From contig NZ_VCEJ01000005.1 of the NCBI RefSeq assembly GCF_005860805.1, forward strand, positions 868,001 through 932,000: a stretch of DNA of 64,000 nt, given 5' to 3'. The notes beneath the pieces were generated by a model, which saw only the letters and a program-made list of their open reading frames with translations, searched no databases and had not been told where the DNA came from. Positions 27,255-35,002 of this stretch are shown in pieces. The DNA is from Dyadobacter luticola. Lineage in GTDB: Bacteria; Bacteroidota; Bacteroidia; Cytophagales; Spirosomataceae. The first letter of the stretch is position 1; each line of letters begins with the position of its first letter. The translations under genes and the position numbers were made by a program.

Positions 27255-27602
27255 TTAGACTAATTCTTGCTCTGTGTAAAGCAATTCGTGAAGAAGGGAA
27301 TTTAATTCAATCGCGAAGAAAGTCCCGTTTACCAGCTCACGGAACTGGATGGTTTCGCAAAGCGTAAGTTTGTGGGAAAGATTGAGTTGCGGCGCCTCAA
27401 CAAACTCGTAATCAGACTCGTCCGAGAGATCGAAAAGTTTGCTTTGAATGTCAATTTGATTAACCGCCCGGCGAAAATTGAGGAAATCCCGGATTTTGAA
27501 GGAAGCTGTAAGATCGCCAAAATGGAGAATAACTTTGGAAGTCACATCACATTGCAGACTGTATCCTTTCGCGGTACTGAATAATTCATTCGGGGTATTC
27601 AC
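27255..27602 (-). CDS. Small unknown protein behind bracketed promoter
   Basis: About 115 residues from a GTG at 27602 (a TTG at 27611 would add three residues). The sequence looks like a compact mixed alpha/beta protein: NELFSTAKGYSLQCDV, then VILHFGDLTASFKIRDFLNF, then LTLCETIQFRELVNGTFFAI. Two cysteines stand near the ends (in LQCDV and LTLCET). There is a faint likeness to small Bacteroidota DUF6686-type proteins, not enough to assign. There is no signal peptide. It lies between higBA and ferritin on the same strand with its own promoter, whose flanks form an inverted repeat. Confidence 0.65.
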   Translation of the reverse strand: MNTPNELFSTAKGYSLQCDVTSKVILHFGDLTASFKIRDFLNFRRAVNQIDIQSKLFDLSDESDYEFVEAPQLNLSHKLTLCETIQFRELVNGTFFAIELNSLLHELLYTEQELV

Positions 27603-27656
27603 TGACAGCAACTAGTTGAATCGTGGAAATTGTTACACAAAGATAGTTGCCGTCAG
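27602..27656. repeat. Imperfect inverted repeat flanking a promoter
   Basis: CTGACAGCAACTA at 27602-27614 and TAGTTGCCGTCAG at 27644-27656 match as an inverted repeat at 12 of 13 positions, with 29 bp between. One arm overlaps the -7 element and the other overlaps the GTG start of the small unknown gene, so the pair brackets the predicted transcription start. This could be a two-site operator; RNA folding is less likely since one arm lies upstream of the transcript start. Confidence 0.5.
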
Positions 27657-27668
27657 GTTTGCATGCAA
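27638..27668 (-). promoter_or_regulatory. Promoter of small unknown gene
   Basis: On the minus strand TTG (27666-27668), a 20-bp spacer and TATCTTTG (27638-27645), an exact TAnnTTTG. The transcript would start near 27634, about 31 nt before the GTG start at 27602. Confidence 0.5.
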
Positions 27669-27701
27669 GTTATTTGTAAACGATCTAATTAAAACACTTA
27701 A

Positions 27702-28013
27702 TCAAGCTGATTGTCGATCCCTATCATTCCAAAAATGCTGTATCGTAGAGCGGTCGACATTTTTCTCAGCATGCCACATATTATAGTTGTTTTGAAGATT
27801 GATCCAAAATTGTGCACTATTGCCAAATGCCTCCGAAAGCTTCACTGCCAACTCAGGAGTTATGCCAATATGTTCATTTACAATGTTAGACAACACATTA
27901 CGACTTACACCTAATCCTTTCGCAACCTCAGTGATTGTTAGCCCACGTTCCACAATGTATTCTTCTTTAAGGATTTCTCCCGGGTGAACTGGTGCTAATG
28001 TTCTGTTTTTCAT
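27702..28013 (-). CDS. higA: HigA-type antitoxin
   Basis: A 103-residue protein with the HigA/VapI layout: PVHPGEILKEEYI at the N-terminus and a helix-turn-helix at about 24-45 (LTITEVAKGLGVSRNVLSNI), followed by ELAVKLSEAFGNSAQFWINL and a QNNYNMW motif. It should bind and neutralise the upstream toxin and repress the operon. The gene starts 5 bp after the toxin stop. The toxin-first order is that of canonical higBA loci. Confidence 0.93.
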   Translation of the reverse strand: MKNRTLAPVHPGEILKEEYIVERGLTITEVAKGLGVSRNVLSNIVNEHIGITPELAVKLSEAFGNSAQFWINLQNNYNMWHAEKNVDRSTIQHFWNDRDRQSA

Positions 28014-28018
28014 AGTAA

Positions 28019-28297
28019 TTAATGATAATCCAAATAGTCCACGTCATGAATTTCACCATCGGCAAACCTAAAAATGATTCGGAAGTTTGGTGAAACTTTA
28101 ATCGACCAAAATTCATTCAAATCTCCCGTAAGCTTATGAATGCCCGAACCAAGCTGCCGGATATCGTCTACACTTGAAATCGCATCCAGCTGATCCAGAA
28201 TCCGGTTTATCTTCTTCAAATAGGCAGTAGGCAAACCAGCAGGCTTTCCATCCTCATAATATGACAATAAACCTTTGTGCCGTATAGACGCAATCAT
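28019..28297 (-). CDS. higB: HigB-type mRNA endonuclease toxin (RelE/ParE fold)
   Basis: A 92-residue RelE-superfamily toxin, starting MIASIRHKGL, with LYYEDGKPAG-like loop (residues 12-20), a helix pair LKKINRILDQLDAI, and the core strands GSGIHKLTGDLNEFWSIKV and SPNFRIIFRFADGEIHDVDY. HigB toxins cleave translated mRNA on the ribosome. It starts 28 bp after the glnS stop on the same strand, so read-through from glnS is possible; a TAACTTTG element inside the glnS end (28359-28366) could be its own promoter. Confidence 0.93.
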   Translation of the reverse strand: MIASIRHKGLLSYYEDGKPAGLPTAYLKKINRILDQLDAISSVDDIRQLGSGIHKLTGDLNEFWSIKVSPNFRIIFRFADGEIHDVDYLDYH

Positions 28298-28325
28298 TCT
28301 TTAGTGTGTGTTTAAAAAGTATTCG

Positions 28326-29999
28326 TTACTTCTCCGCCGCCTTCGCCCAGTTATCACGCAAAGTTACTGTCCTGTTAAAGACCAGTTTGTTCTCAGTACT
28401 GTCTGGATCTTTGGCAAAATAGCCCTTTCTTAAAAACTGAAATGACTCTCCTTCCTGAGCTTCCAGCAATGCGGGTTCGGCGTAGCCCGTAATAATATGC
28501 AGCGATTCAGGATTGATGTAATCTTTGAAATCACCTTCTTCGGAAGCCACATTTTCGACGGAAAAAAGGCGGTCGTAAAGTCTGACTTCTACTTCGGCGG
28601 CGTGCGCGGCAGAAACCCAGTGCAATGTTCCCTTTACATTGATGCCGGTTGTATCCTGACCGCTTTTACTGTTTTCAATGTAAGTGCAGCGCACCTCGGT
28701 GATCTCTCCGTTTTCGTCTTTTACAAAATCATCACATTGAATAATGTAAGCGCCTTTCAACCGCACCATTTTGCCAGGCGCCAGACGGAAATATTTCTTG
28801 GTTGGTACCTCCATGAAATCCTCCTTTTCAATCAAAATCTCCCTTGAAAAAGGAATTTCACGCATCCCGGCGGCAATGTCTTCGGGGTTGTTTTCGCTGT
28901 GGCACATTTCGGTGACACCTTCGGGGAAGTTGGTGATAACCAGTTTAAGCGGATCCAGCACGACCATTCTGCGCAGCGCTTTCTTGTTCAGATCTTCCCG
29001 CACGCAAAATTCCAGCAATCCTACATCGATCATATTTTCGCGTTTCGCCACACCGATGCGGTCGCAAAAATCACGGATACTTTCGGGCGTATAGCCCCTG
29101 CGGCGCAGACCGGAGATTGTCGGCATCCGGGGATCGTTCCAGCCACTAACATAGCCTTCCTGCACCAACCGCAGCAGTTTTCTTTTGCTGGTTACCGTAT
29201 AATTCAGATTTCGGCGGGCGAATTCGTATTGATGCGACGGATAAATTCCCAATTTTTCGATCAGCCAGTCGTAAAGCTCGCGGTGCGGGGCAAATTCCAG
29301 GGTACAGATCGAATGCGTCACATGCTCAATCGCGTCGCTTTGTCCGTGCGCGAAATCGTACATCGGGTAAATGCACCATTTGTTTCCGGTGCGGTGGTGA
29401 TGGGCGTGTTTGATTCGGTATAAAATTGGGTCACGCATCAGCATATTGATGTGCGCCATATCTATTTTTGCGCGCAATGTCCGGCTGCCGTCAGGAAACT
29501 TGCCGCTTTTCATCTCTTCAAAAAGTGCAAGATTCTCTTCCACCGACCGGCTGCGGTAAATGTTGTCTTTTCCAGGCTCGGTAGGCGTACCTTTCTGTGC
29601 CGCGATCTCCTCAGAAGTCGAGTCGTCAACATACGCCAGACCCTTCGAAATTAGGGTTATCGCGAACTCATAAAGTGTATCAAAATAGTCGGAAGCGTAA
29701 AGTTCGTTTTGCCACTCAAAACCCATCCAACGTATGTCATTCTTAATGCTTTCGACATATTCAGTATCCTCAGTTACAGGATTTGTATCGTCAAAACGCA
29801 GGTTGGTATAGCCCTGAAATTTATTGGTCAAACCAAAATTCAGGCAAATGCTGGACGCATGACCGATGTGCAGATAACCGTTTGGCTCAGGCGGAAAGCG
29901 GGTAATGATCTGAGTATATTTTCCTGATTGCAAATCTCCTTCCACAATCTCCTCAATAAAATTCAGGCTTTTCTCTTCCTTTTTATCTTCCGTAATCAT
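28326..29999 (-). CDS. glnS: Glutaminyl-tRNA synthetase
   Basis: A 557-residue class I synthetase charging tRNA-Gln with glutamine. The start at 29999 (MITEDKKEEKSLNFIEEIVE) gives the normal family length; the longer frame to 30164 would overlap truA. The catalytic domain has FPPEPNGYLHIGHASS (HIGH motif) and VTSKRKLL (KMSKS-type motif), plus RFDDTNP for tRNA and ATP contacts. The second half holds the two beta-barrel anticodon-binding domains. It is divergent from truA with about 105 bp between start codons. The toxin-antitoxin pair higBA follows on the same strand. Confidence 0.97.
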   Translation of the reverse strand: MITEDKKEEKSLNFIEEIVEGDLQSGKYTQIITRFPPEPNGYLHIGHASSICLNFGLTNKFQGYTNLRFDDTNPVTEDTEYVESIKNDIRWMGFEWQNELYASDYFDTLYEFAITLISKGLAYVDDSTSEEIAAQKGTPTEPGKDNIYRSRSVEENLALFEEMKSGKFPDGSRTLRAKIDMAHINMLMRDPILYRIKHAHHHRTGNKWCIYPMYDFAHGQSDAIEHVTHSICTLEFAPHRELYDWLIEKLGIYPSHQYEFARRNLNYTVTSKRKLLRLVQEGYVSGWNDPRMPTISGLRRRGYTPESIRDFCDRIGVAKRENMIDVGLLEFCVREDLNKKALRRMVVLDPLKLVITNFPEGVTEMCHSENNPEDIAAGMREIPFSREILIEKEDFMEVPTKKYFRLAPGKMVRLKGAYIIQCDDFVKDENGEITEVRCTYIENSKSGQDTTGINVKGTLHWVSAAHAAEVEVRLYDRLFSVENVASEEGDFKDYINPESLHIITGYAEPALLEAQEGESFQFLRKGYFAKDPDSTENKLVFNRTVTLRDNWAKAAEK

Positions 30000-30092
30000 A
30001 CTAAAATGAAATTTTACAATTTCAAAGTTAACCTTCTTCGCCACAAAATCAGCAATCAAATTCTGTAAATCGTAAATCTGCATGCTTTGCCT

Positions 30093-30100
30093 TATTTTTG
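30093..30100 (+). promoter_or_regulatory. -7 promoter element directly before truA
   Basis: TATTTTTG matches TAnnTTTG and ends 4 bp before the ATG at 30105, so the transcript should begin at or next to the start codon. It also lies inside the frame that would start at the TTG at 30087, ruling that start out. No -33 TTTG at the normal distance. Confidence 0.4.
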
Positions 30101-30104
30101 CGGC

Positions 30105-30851
30105 ATGCGTTATTTTCTGGAATTCTCTTACCGGGGAACTGCCTACAATGGCTGGCAAAAACAAAACAATGCCCTGGGGGTTCAGCAGGTATTGGAAGAA
30201 GCATTAGCGAAAGTGTTGCGAATGAACATTGAACTGACAGGAAGCAGCCGCACCGATACCGGCGTCCATGCCGAGCAACAGTTCGCGCATTTTGATTTTG
30301 ACAACATTGAAAATCCGGAAGTGGTACTGTACAAGCTCAATGGGATCGTCCCGAGAGACATTGCGGTTCATCAGATTTTTCCTGTGCCGGATGATGTAAA
30401 TTCAAGATTTGCAGCGACTTACCGGAAATACGAGTACCGCATAACCCGACGTAAGAATCCATTTCTGATAGACCTTTCCTATTTGTTAAAAGGAGAAATC
30501 AACATTCCCCGCATGAATGAAGCCGCGGCACTTTTACTGAAACACATTGATTTCGAAAGTTTTAGTAAGATCCACACCAATGTGAACAATTTCCACTGCA
30601 CGATCACGGAGGCGCGCTGGGAAGATCGGGGCGAGAAAATCATTTTTCACATTCAGGCCAATCGCTTTTTGCGCGGCATGGTGCGGGCGCTGGTGGGTAC
30701 GATGCTGGAAGTAGGGCGCGGGAAAATTTCGGTTCAGGATTTTGAAGAAATTATCCTGGCGGGTGATAGAAAAAAAGCCGGAGCACAAGCCCCGGCCGAA
30801 GGTTTATTCCTGGTGGAAGTAGGTTATCCGCTAGACCTGGTTCCGCGTTAA
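30105..30851 (+). CDS. truA: tRNA pseudouridine synthase A
   Basis: A 248-residue TruA that makes pseudouridine at positions 38-40 of tRNA anticodon arms. Visible motifs are MRYFLEFSYRGTAYNGWQKQ at the N-terminus, the catalytic aspartate in GSSRTDTGVHAEQQ, RFAATYRKYEYRI and the C-terminal NRFLRGMVRALVGTMLEVG. The start is the ATG at 30105, placed directly after a -7 promoter element. The gene ends in a 21-bp overlap with the convergent semialdehyde dehydrogenase gene. Confidence 0.97.
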   Translation: MRYFLEFSYRGTAYNGWQKQNNALGVQQVLEEALAKVLRMNIELTGSSRTDTGVHAEQQFAHFDFDNIENPEVVLYKLNGIVPRDIAVHQIFPVPDDVNSRFAATYRKYEYRITRRKNPFLIDLSYLLKGEINIPRMNEAAALLLKHIDFESFSKIHTNVNNFHCTITEARWEDRGEKIIFHIQANRFLRGMVRALVGTMLEVGRGKISVQDFEEIILAGDRKKAGAQAPAEGLFLVEVGYPLDLVPR

Positions 30852-32420
30852 TGTATTGTTGATCAACCGATAAATACCCAGCGGGTTCGAGTCTTTTAAC
30901 TCAACCGGCAAAAGTGCATTAGGCCAGCCCTGGTAAGATTGCGGACGCACAAAACGCAGGATCGAATGTCGTCCGACGGAGGTAAACCGGGCATCGGCAG
31001 TTGCCGGAAAAGGGCCTCCATGATGCATGGACGGACAAACTTCTACGCCCGTAGGTACACCATTTAAAATAAACCTGCCCGAGATTTTCGAAAGTTTCTT
31101 CACAATTTCAGGGTAGCCTTCTACCTCTTTCTCTTCCGCCATCAATGTTGCCGTAAGTTGTCCTTTCAAATGCGAAACCGCATTCAGTAACTCGTCTGTA
31201 TTTTCACAAACAATCAAAAGAGAAAACGGGCCGAAAACTTCCTCGTGCAGTTTTGGATGGGCAATAAAGCTTTTCGCTGAAACCCTCGCGATGGTAGCCT
31301 GCGCCTGGTTTTCTGCGGGAGATACCTTGTCAGCGACGGCCAGCGCGGTCACATTTTCCTGCTCAAAAACCTCGCCTTTCAACCTATTGTAATTTTTGCA
31401 AATACCGGCTGTAAGCATAGTCGCGGAGGCAGTGCTTTCAATTTCAGTTTTATACGAATTTTCAAAATCATCCAAACCCTCAGTTTCTGTTACAAATACT
31501 AATCCGGGATTGGTGCAAAACTGTCCAGCGCCCAGGCTGACAGACCCAGCCAATGTTTTGCCAAATGCAGCAGCATTGTTCTTCAAATAGTCAGGTAAGA
31601 TCACGATCGGGTTTACGCTTCCCATTTCTGCGAAAACAGAAATAGGCTCTTCACGCTCCTGCGCCAGTTTATAAAGCGCCATCCCGCCCTTGTAAGAGCC
31701 GGTAAATCCTACCGCCTTACTTGCCGGATGCTTAACCAGTGCCGCGCCAACGTCAAAGCCATCATCATATAGCATGGAAAATGTTCCCTCTGGCATCCCG
31801 GTCCGCTGTGCAGCTTTCACTACGGCCTGCGCAGTGAGGTCACTGGTGCCGGGATGTGCTGCGTGAGCCTTCACAATCACCGGATTCCCAGCCGCAAGCG
31901 CCGGCCCGGTATCCACCCCCGCCACGGAGTAGGCAAAAGGAAAGTTACTTGAACCAAAAACAATCACAGGCCCGATCGGTACCAACATTTTGCGGATGTC
32001 CGGTTTAGGCATCGGTGCACGATCAGGAATCGCCGTGTCGATCGTCGCTTCTACCCAGGAACCTTCCCAAAGCATTTCCGCAAATTGGGTAAGCTGGTTA
32101 ATCGTCCTCGCGCGCTCGCCCTGCAGCCTGGCTAGCGGCAGGCCTGTTTCCAGATTTGCCCTTTCCAAAAGTTCGTCGCCGAGCGCCATGATTTCCTCCG
32201 TAATCGCTATCAAAAATTTCGCACGTTTATCTGCCGGGACAGCTGCGTATTGTTCAAATGCTTTGTCCGCCAGCTCCATCGCACGGTTTGTTTCTTCAAT
32301 CGTCGCGGAATAAAATTGCTCGGGAAGAAAATTGTCCTGCGCCGGAACATAGGATTGGAATATCCGATCGCCTTCGGCCGACATCGCGTAGCCGATATAG
32401 TTTTTACCTTGAATTGACAT
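30831..32420 (-). CDS. Aldehyde dehydrogenase, alpha-ketoglutarate semialdehyde dehydrogenase type
   Basis: A 529-residue NADP-preferring aldehyde dehydrogenase of the KGSADH group, which oxidises 2,5-dioxopentanoate to 2-oxoglutarate at the end of non-phosphorylating pentose, hexarate and hydroxyproline routes. It has GSSNFPFAYSVAGVDTGPAL for the cofactor loop, VKAHAAHPGTS, the general-base glutamate in FAEMGSVNPIV and the nucleophile cysteine in GAGQFCTNPG. The start at 32420 follows a terminator. No sugar-acid dehydratase or transporter is nearby, so the actual pathway is not shown. It overlaps truA by 21 bp at the 3' end. Confidence 0.93.
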   Translation of the reverse strand: MSIQGKNYIGYAMSAEGDRIFQSYVPAQDNFLPEQFYSATIEETNRAMELADKAFEQYAAVPADKRAKFLIAITEEIMALGDELLERANLETGLPLARLQGERARTINQLTQFAEMLWEGSWVEATIDTAIPDRAPMPKPDIRKMLVPIGPVIVFGSSNFPFAYSVAGVDTGPALAAGNPVIVKAHAAHPGTSDLTAQAVVKAAQRTGMPEGTFSMLYDDGFDVGAALVKHPASKAVGFTGSYKGGMALYKLAQEREEPISVFAEMGSVNPIVILPDYLKNNAAAFGKTLAGSVSLGAGQFCTNPGLVFVTETEGLDDFENSYKTEIESTASATMLTAGICKNYNRLKGEVFEQENVTALAVADKVSPAENQAQATIARVSAKSFIAHPKLHEEVFGPFSLLIVCENTDELLNAVSHLKGQLTATLMAEEKEVEGYPEIVKKLSKISGRFILNGVPTGVEVCPSMHHGGPFPATADARFTSVGRHSILRFVRPQSYQGWPNALLPVELKDSNPLGIYRLINNTLTRNQV

Positions 32421-32444
32421 AAATGAATAGGAATGTGGATATAG

Positions 32445-32484
32445 TACTGAAAAAACAAAAGTTTGTACCGTGGGGTACAAACTT
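32445..32484 (-). terminator. Terminator of the PPIase-moxR operon
   Basis: A perfect 11-bp inverted repeat, AAGTTTGTACC (32459-32469) and GGTACAAACTT (32474-32484) with a 4-nt loop, followed on the minus strand by TTTTGTTTTTT. It lies 40 bp past the MoxR stop and 39 bp upstream of the next start, where it could also affect the dehydrogenase gene. Confidence 0.75.
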
Positions 32485-32524
32485 ATAAATGCTAAGATCT
32501 GAAAATTTACTGCCTGAATGTGGC

Positions 32525-33487
32525 TTAAACCAGTCGCCCGATAATTTCGGCCACTGATATACCTTCTGCTTCTGCCTTGAAATTGCGGATAATGCGGTGA
32601 CGCAAAACCGGCAATGCTACGGCTTTAACATCTTCAATATCAGGCGAATATTTTCCGGATAGTAATGCATTACATTTCGCGGCCAGGATCAAAGCTTGTG
32701 AAGCACGCGGCCCGGCACCCCATTCCAGATAATCGTTGGTTTCTTTCACCGAAAGGCCGGTTGACGGACGCGTTTTATGTACTAGTTTCACGGCATATTC
32801 TATCACATGATCGGTCACCGGCACCTTTCTTACCAAATGCTGGAAATCCATGATTTCTTCTGCCGAGATCACTTTCTCTACCTGGTGACGCTTGTCGGTC
32901 GTGGTATTTTTTACAATGCTAACTTCCTCTGCGTAAGACGGGTAGTCGAGCTGGATCATAAACATAAACCGGTCCAGCTGCGCCTCGGGTAGGGGATAGG
33001 TACCTTCCTGCTCGATCGGGTTTTGCGTAGCAAGTACAAAAAAGGGACGGTCAAGCGAATGTTTGGCACCGGCGATAGTCACCGAATATTCCTGCATCGC
33101 TTCCAGTAATGCGGATTGCGTTTTAGGCGGCGTCCGGTTGATCTCATCGGCGAGGATAATGTTGGCGAAAACCGGGCCTTTAATAAATTTGAAATTGCGG
33201 TTCTGATCCAGGGTTTCCGAACCTAGAATGTCGGAAGGCATCAAATCGGGTGTGAATTGTATCCGGTTGAAATTCAGGTCCAGCGAAGAAGCGATGGTCT
33301 GGATCAAAAGTGTTTTTGCCAAACCAGGCACACCCACCAATAAACAATGTCCCTGACAAAAAATCGCGGTCAAAAGTCCTTTCACAACCTCGTCCTGCCC
33401 GACGATCACATTACCAATTTCACTGCGGATTTTCTCATAAGCTACTTTCATAGCTTCGGCAGCCTCTACGTCCGATGAATACTTCAC
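32525..33487 (-). CDS. MoxR family AAA+ ATPase
   Basis: A 320-residue AAA+ ATPase. Walker A is GVPGLAKT, Walker B with its downstream motif is ILADEINRTPPKTQSALLEA, sensor 1 is FVLATQNPIEQEGTYPLPEA, and the arginine-containing lid follows with VHKTRPSTG and GAGPRASQALILAAK. MoxR proteins act as chaperone-like ATPases, often with von Willebrand-domain partners, in envelope or metalloenzyme maturation. No such partner is downstream here. The gene ends a unit with two periplasmic peptidyl-prolyl isomerases, a neighbourhood known in Bacteroidota, suggesting a role in envelope protein quality control. Confidence 0.95.
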   Translation of the reverse strand: MKYSSDVEAAEAMKVAYEKIRSEIGNVIVGQDEVVKGLLTAIFCQGHCLLVGVPGLAKTLLIQTIASSLDLNFNRIQFTPDLMPSDILGSETLDQNRNFKFIKGPVFANIILADEINRTPPKTQSALLEAMQEYSVTIAGAKHSLDRPFFVLATQNPIEQEGTYPLPEAQLDRFMFMIQLDYPSYAEEVSIVKNTTTDKRHQVEKVISAEEIMDFQHLVRKVPVTDHVIEYAVKLVHKTRPSTGLSVKETNDYLEWGAGPRASQALILAAKCNALLSGKYSPDIEDVKAVALPVLRHRIIRNFKAEAEGISVAEIIGRLV

Positions 33488-33544
33488 AAATAGGTCAGTT
33501 TAGGATTTTTAATGTGTTTGGGGCAGATGCGGCGGTTTCAGTCG

Positions 33545-34915
33545 CTACATCTCATCCCCGGTGGCGAGCCCCAGAACCTTACAATTTTTATACTCAGGTT
33601 CAATGCTGATGAAAACGTCGCCCTGCGCTTTCTTAAACCATTCTTCCAGGGCATTATTCCTTTTATTGCTTAAAACGATCTGCGCCAGCTTTTCATAATC
33701 GTCGCGGAGGTTTGCAGTATGCGGCTCCGATTTGCTTTTGTACCAGATAATACGCATCGCGCTGCTACCATCTTCCATCCGATACGAAACCGGCATGCTC
33801 AGATCGCCCACTTTCATCGTGTCGATCGCGAAATACAAGGCTGGATCCATCGAAGCATCCAATGTCAAACGCGCCAAACCGTTGCTCCTGTCCTGGATCA
33901 AACCGCCGGATTCGGCCGTTTCTTTGTCTTCTGAATTGTCCAAAGCCGCTTTCGCAAACTTCAATGTATCAATTTTGATTAGTTGGCGAAGGCTGTCCAG
34001 CGAGCGGATAGCCTGCGTCATATCGGTACCTTTATTATAATCCGGACGCAGCAGAATGTGCCTTGCATGGTACTCTGCACCACGCGTTTCGATCAATTTA
34101 ATTAAGTGAAAACCAAATTGCGATTCGATCACATCCGACATTTCACCTGGTTTCAAAGCCAGCGCCGCACCTTCAAATTCCGGTACCATCGCGCCTCTTT
34201 TAGCAAAATTCAGGTCACCGCCATTTTTCGCTGAACCCAAATCCTCGGAATAAATCTGCGCCAGTGTCGCAAAGTCTTCGCCTTTTTCTGCGCGTTGTTT
34301 TAAGTCAAGCAGTTGTTGTCTCAGCTTGTCTTTTTGCTCGCGGGTAACAGTCCCTTTCTTTACAATGTGGCCAATTTCCACCTCGGAAGGAATGTAAGGC
34401 AAGCTGTCTTTTGGAATAGAACTAAAAAACTTCCGGACTTCGCTCGGCGTGATCTTCACATTTCCGGAGATCGTTTGCTGCATTTTTTCAACGATCTTTT
34501 GCTCTTTCACCTGCTGGCGGAGCTCGCTTTTCAGGTTATCAATGCTCTTTCCGTAAGCTTCCACAATGTTCTTTTCAGAACCGAAACGCTGGATCATATA
34601 ACCCATTTTCGCATCCAGCTCACCATCTACTTGCTTATCCTCCACGGTCACGGAGTCGATTTCCGCTTTGGCGAGCAGCATTTTGTTGATAATCAGCGAT
34701 TCCAGCAGCTGACATCTTTCGGGAGCGGTCCGGCCCTCGGCCTTGTACTGGTTGTACATATCTTCCAGCTCCGAATTCAGAATGTAGTGATTATCAACCC
34801 TCGCGATAATCTTATCCAGGCTCACTCCCTGCTGTCCCTGCCCCTTCACAGCCAGACTGAAAAGCATCGAACATGCGATCAGGCACTGAACTGCGATCAT
34901 TTTATTTATTTTCAT
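33545..34915 (-). CDS. SurA-like periplasmic peptidyl-prolyl isomerase
   Basis: About 456 residues, starting MKINKMIAVQ with a signal peptide ending near VKGQGQQ. The N-terminal chaperone helices (VSLDKIIARVDNHYILNSEL) resemble SurA. A first parvulin domain covers about 180-285 (SEVEIGHIVKK, GEDFATLAQIYSEDLGSAKN, FAKRGAMVPEFEGAALAL, ESQFGFHLIKLIE), and a second, more divergent one follows (HARHILLRPDYNKGTD). It should assist folding of outer-membrane barrels and speed prolyl isomerisation in the periplasm. It lies between a second PPIase gene and moxR on the same strand. Confidence 0.93.
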   Translation of the reverse strand: MKINKMIAVQCLIACSMLFSLAVKGQGQQGVSLDKIIARVDNHYILNSELEDMYNQYKAEGRTAPERCQLLESLIINKMLLAKAEIDSVTVEDKQVDGELDAKMGYMIQRFGSEKNIVEAYGKSIDNLKSELRQQVKEQKIVEKMQQTISGNVKITPSEVRKFFSSIPKDSLPYIPSEVEIGHIVKKGTVTREQKDKLRQQLLDLKQRAEKGEDFATLAQIYSEDLGSAKNGGDLNFAKRGAMVPEFEGAALALKPGEMSDVIESQFGFHLIKLIETRGAEYHARHILLRPDYNKGTDMTQAIRSLDSLRQLIKIDTLKFAKAALDNSEDKETAESGGLIQDRSNGLARLTLDASMDPALYFAIDTMKVGDLSMPVSYRMEDGSSAMRIIWYKSKSEPHTANLRDDYEKLAQIVLSNKRNNALEEWFKKAQGDVFISIEPEYKNCKVLGLATGDEM

Positions 34916-35002
34916 AGAATTGTTTTGTTCCAATTGAACCTCCGGAAATCTTGTTTCTTATTTTACAAGAAACGATTTGATATATAAAACGCTAAAATAC
35001 AG

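Noticed and set aside
32459..32484. Perfect 11-bp inverted repeat read as an operator for the semialdehyde dehydrogenase gene
   Set aside because: The T-rich tract directly after it on the minus strand and its position after moxR make a terminator the simpler reading; an extra regulatory role remains possible.
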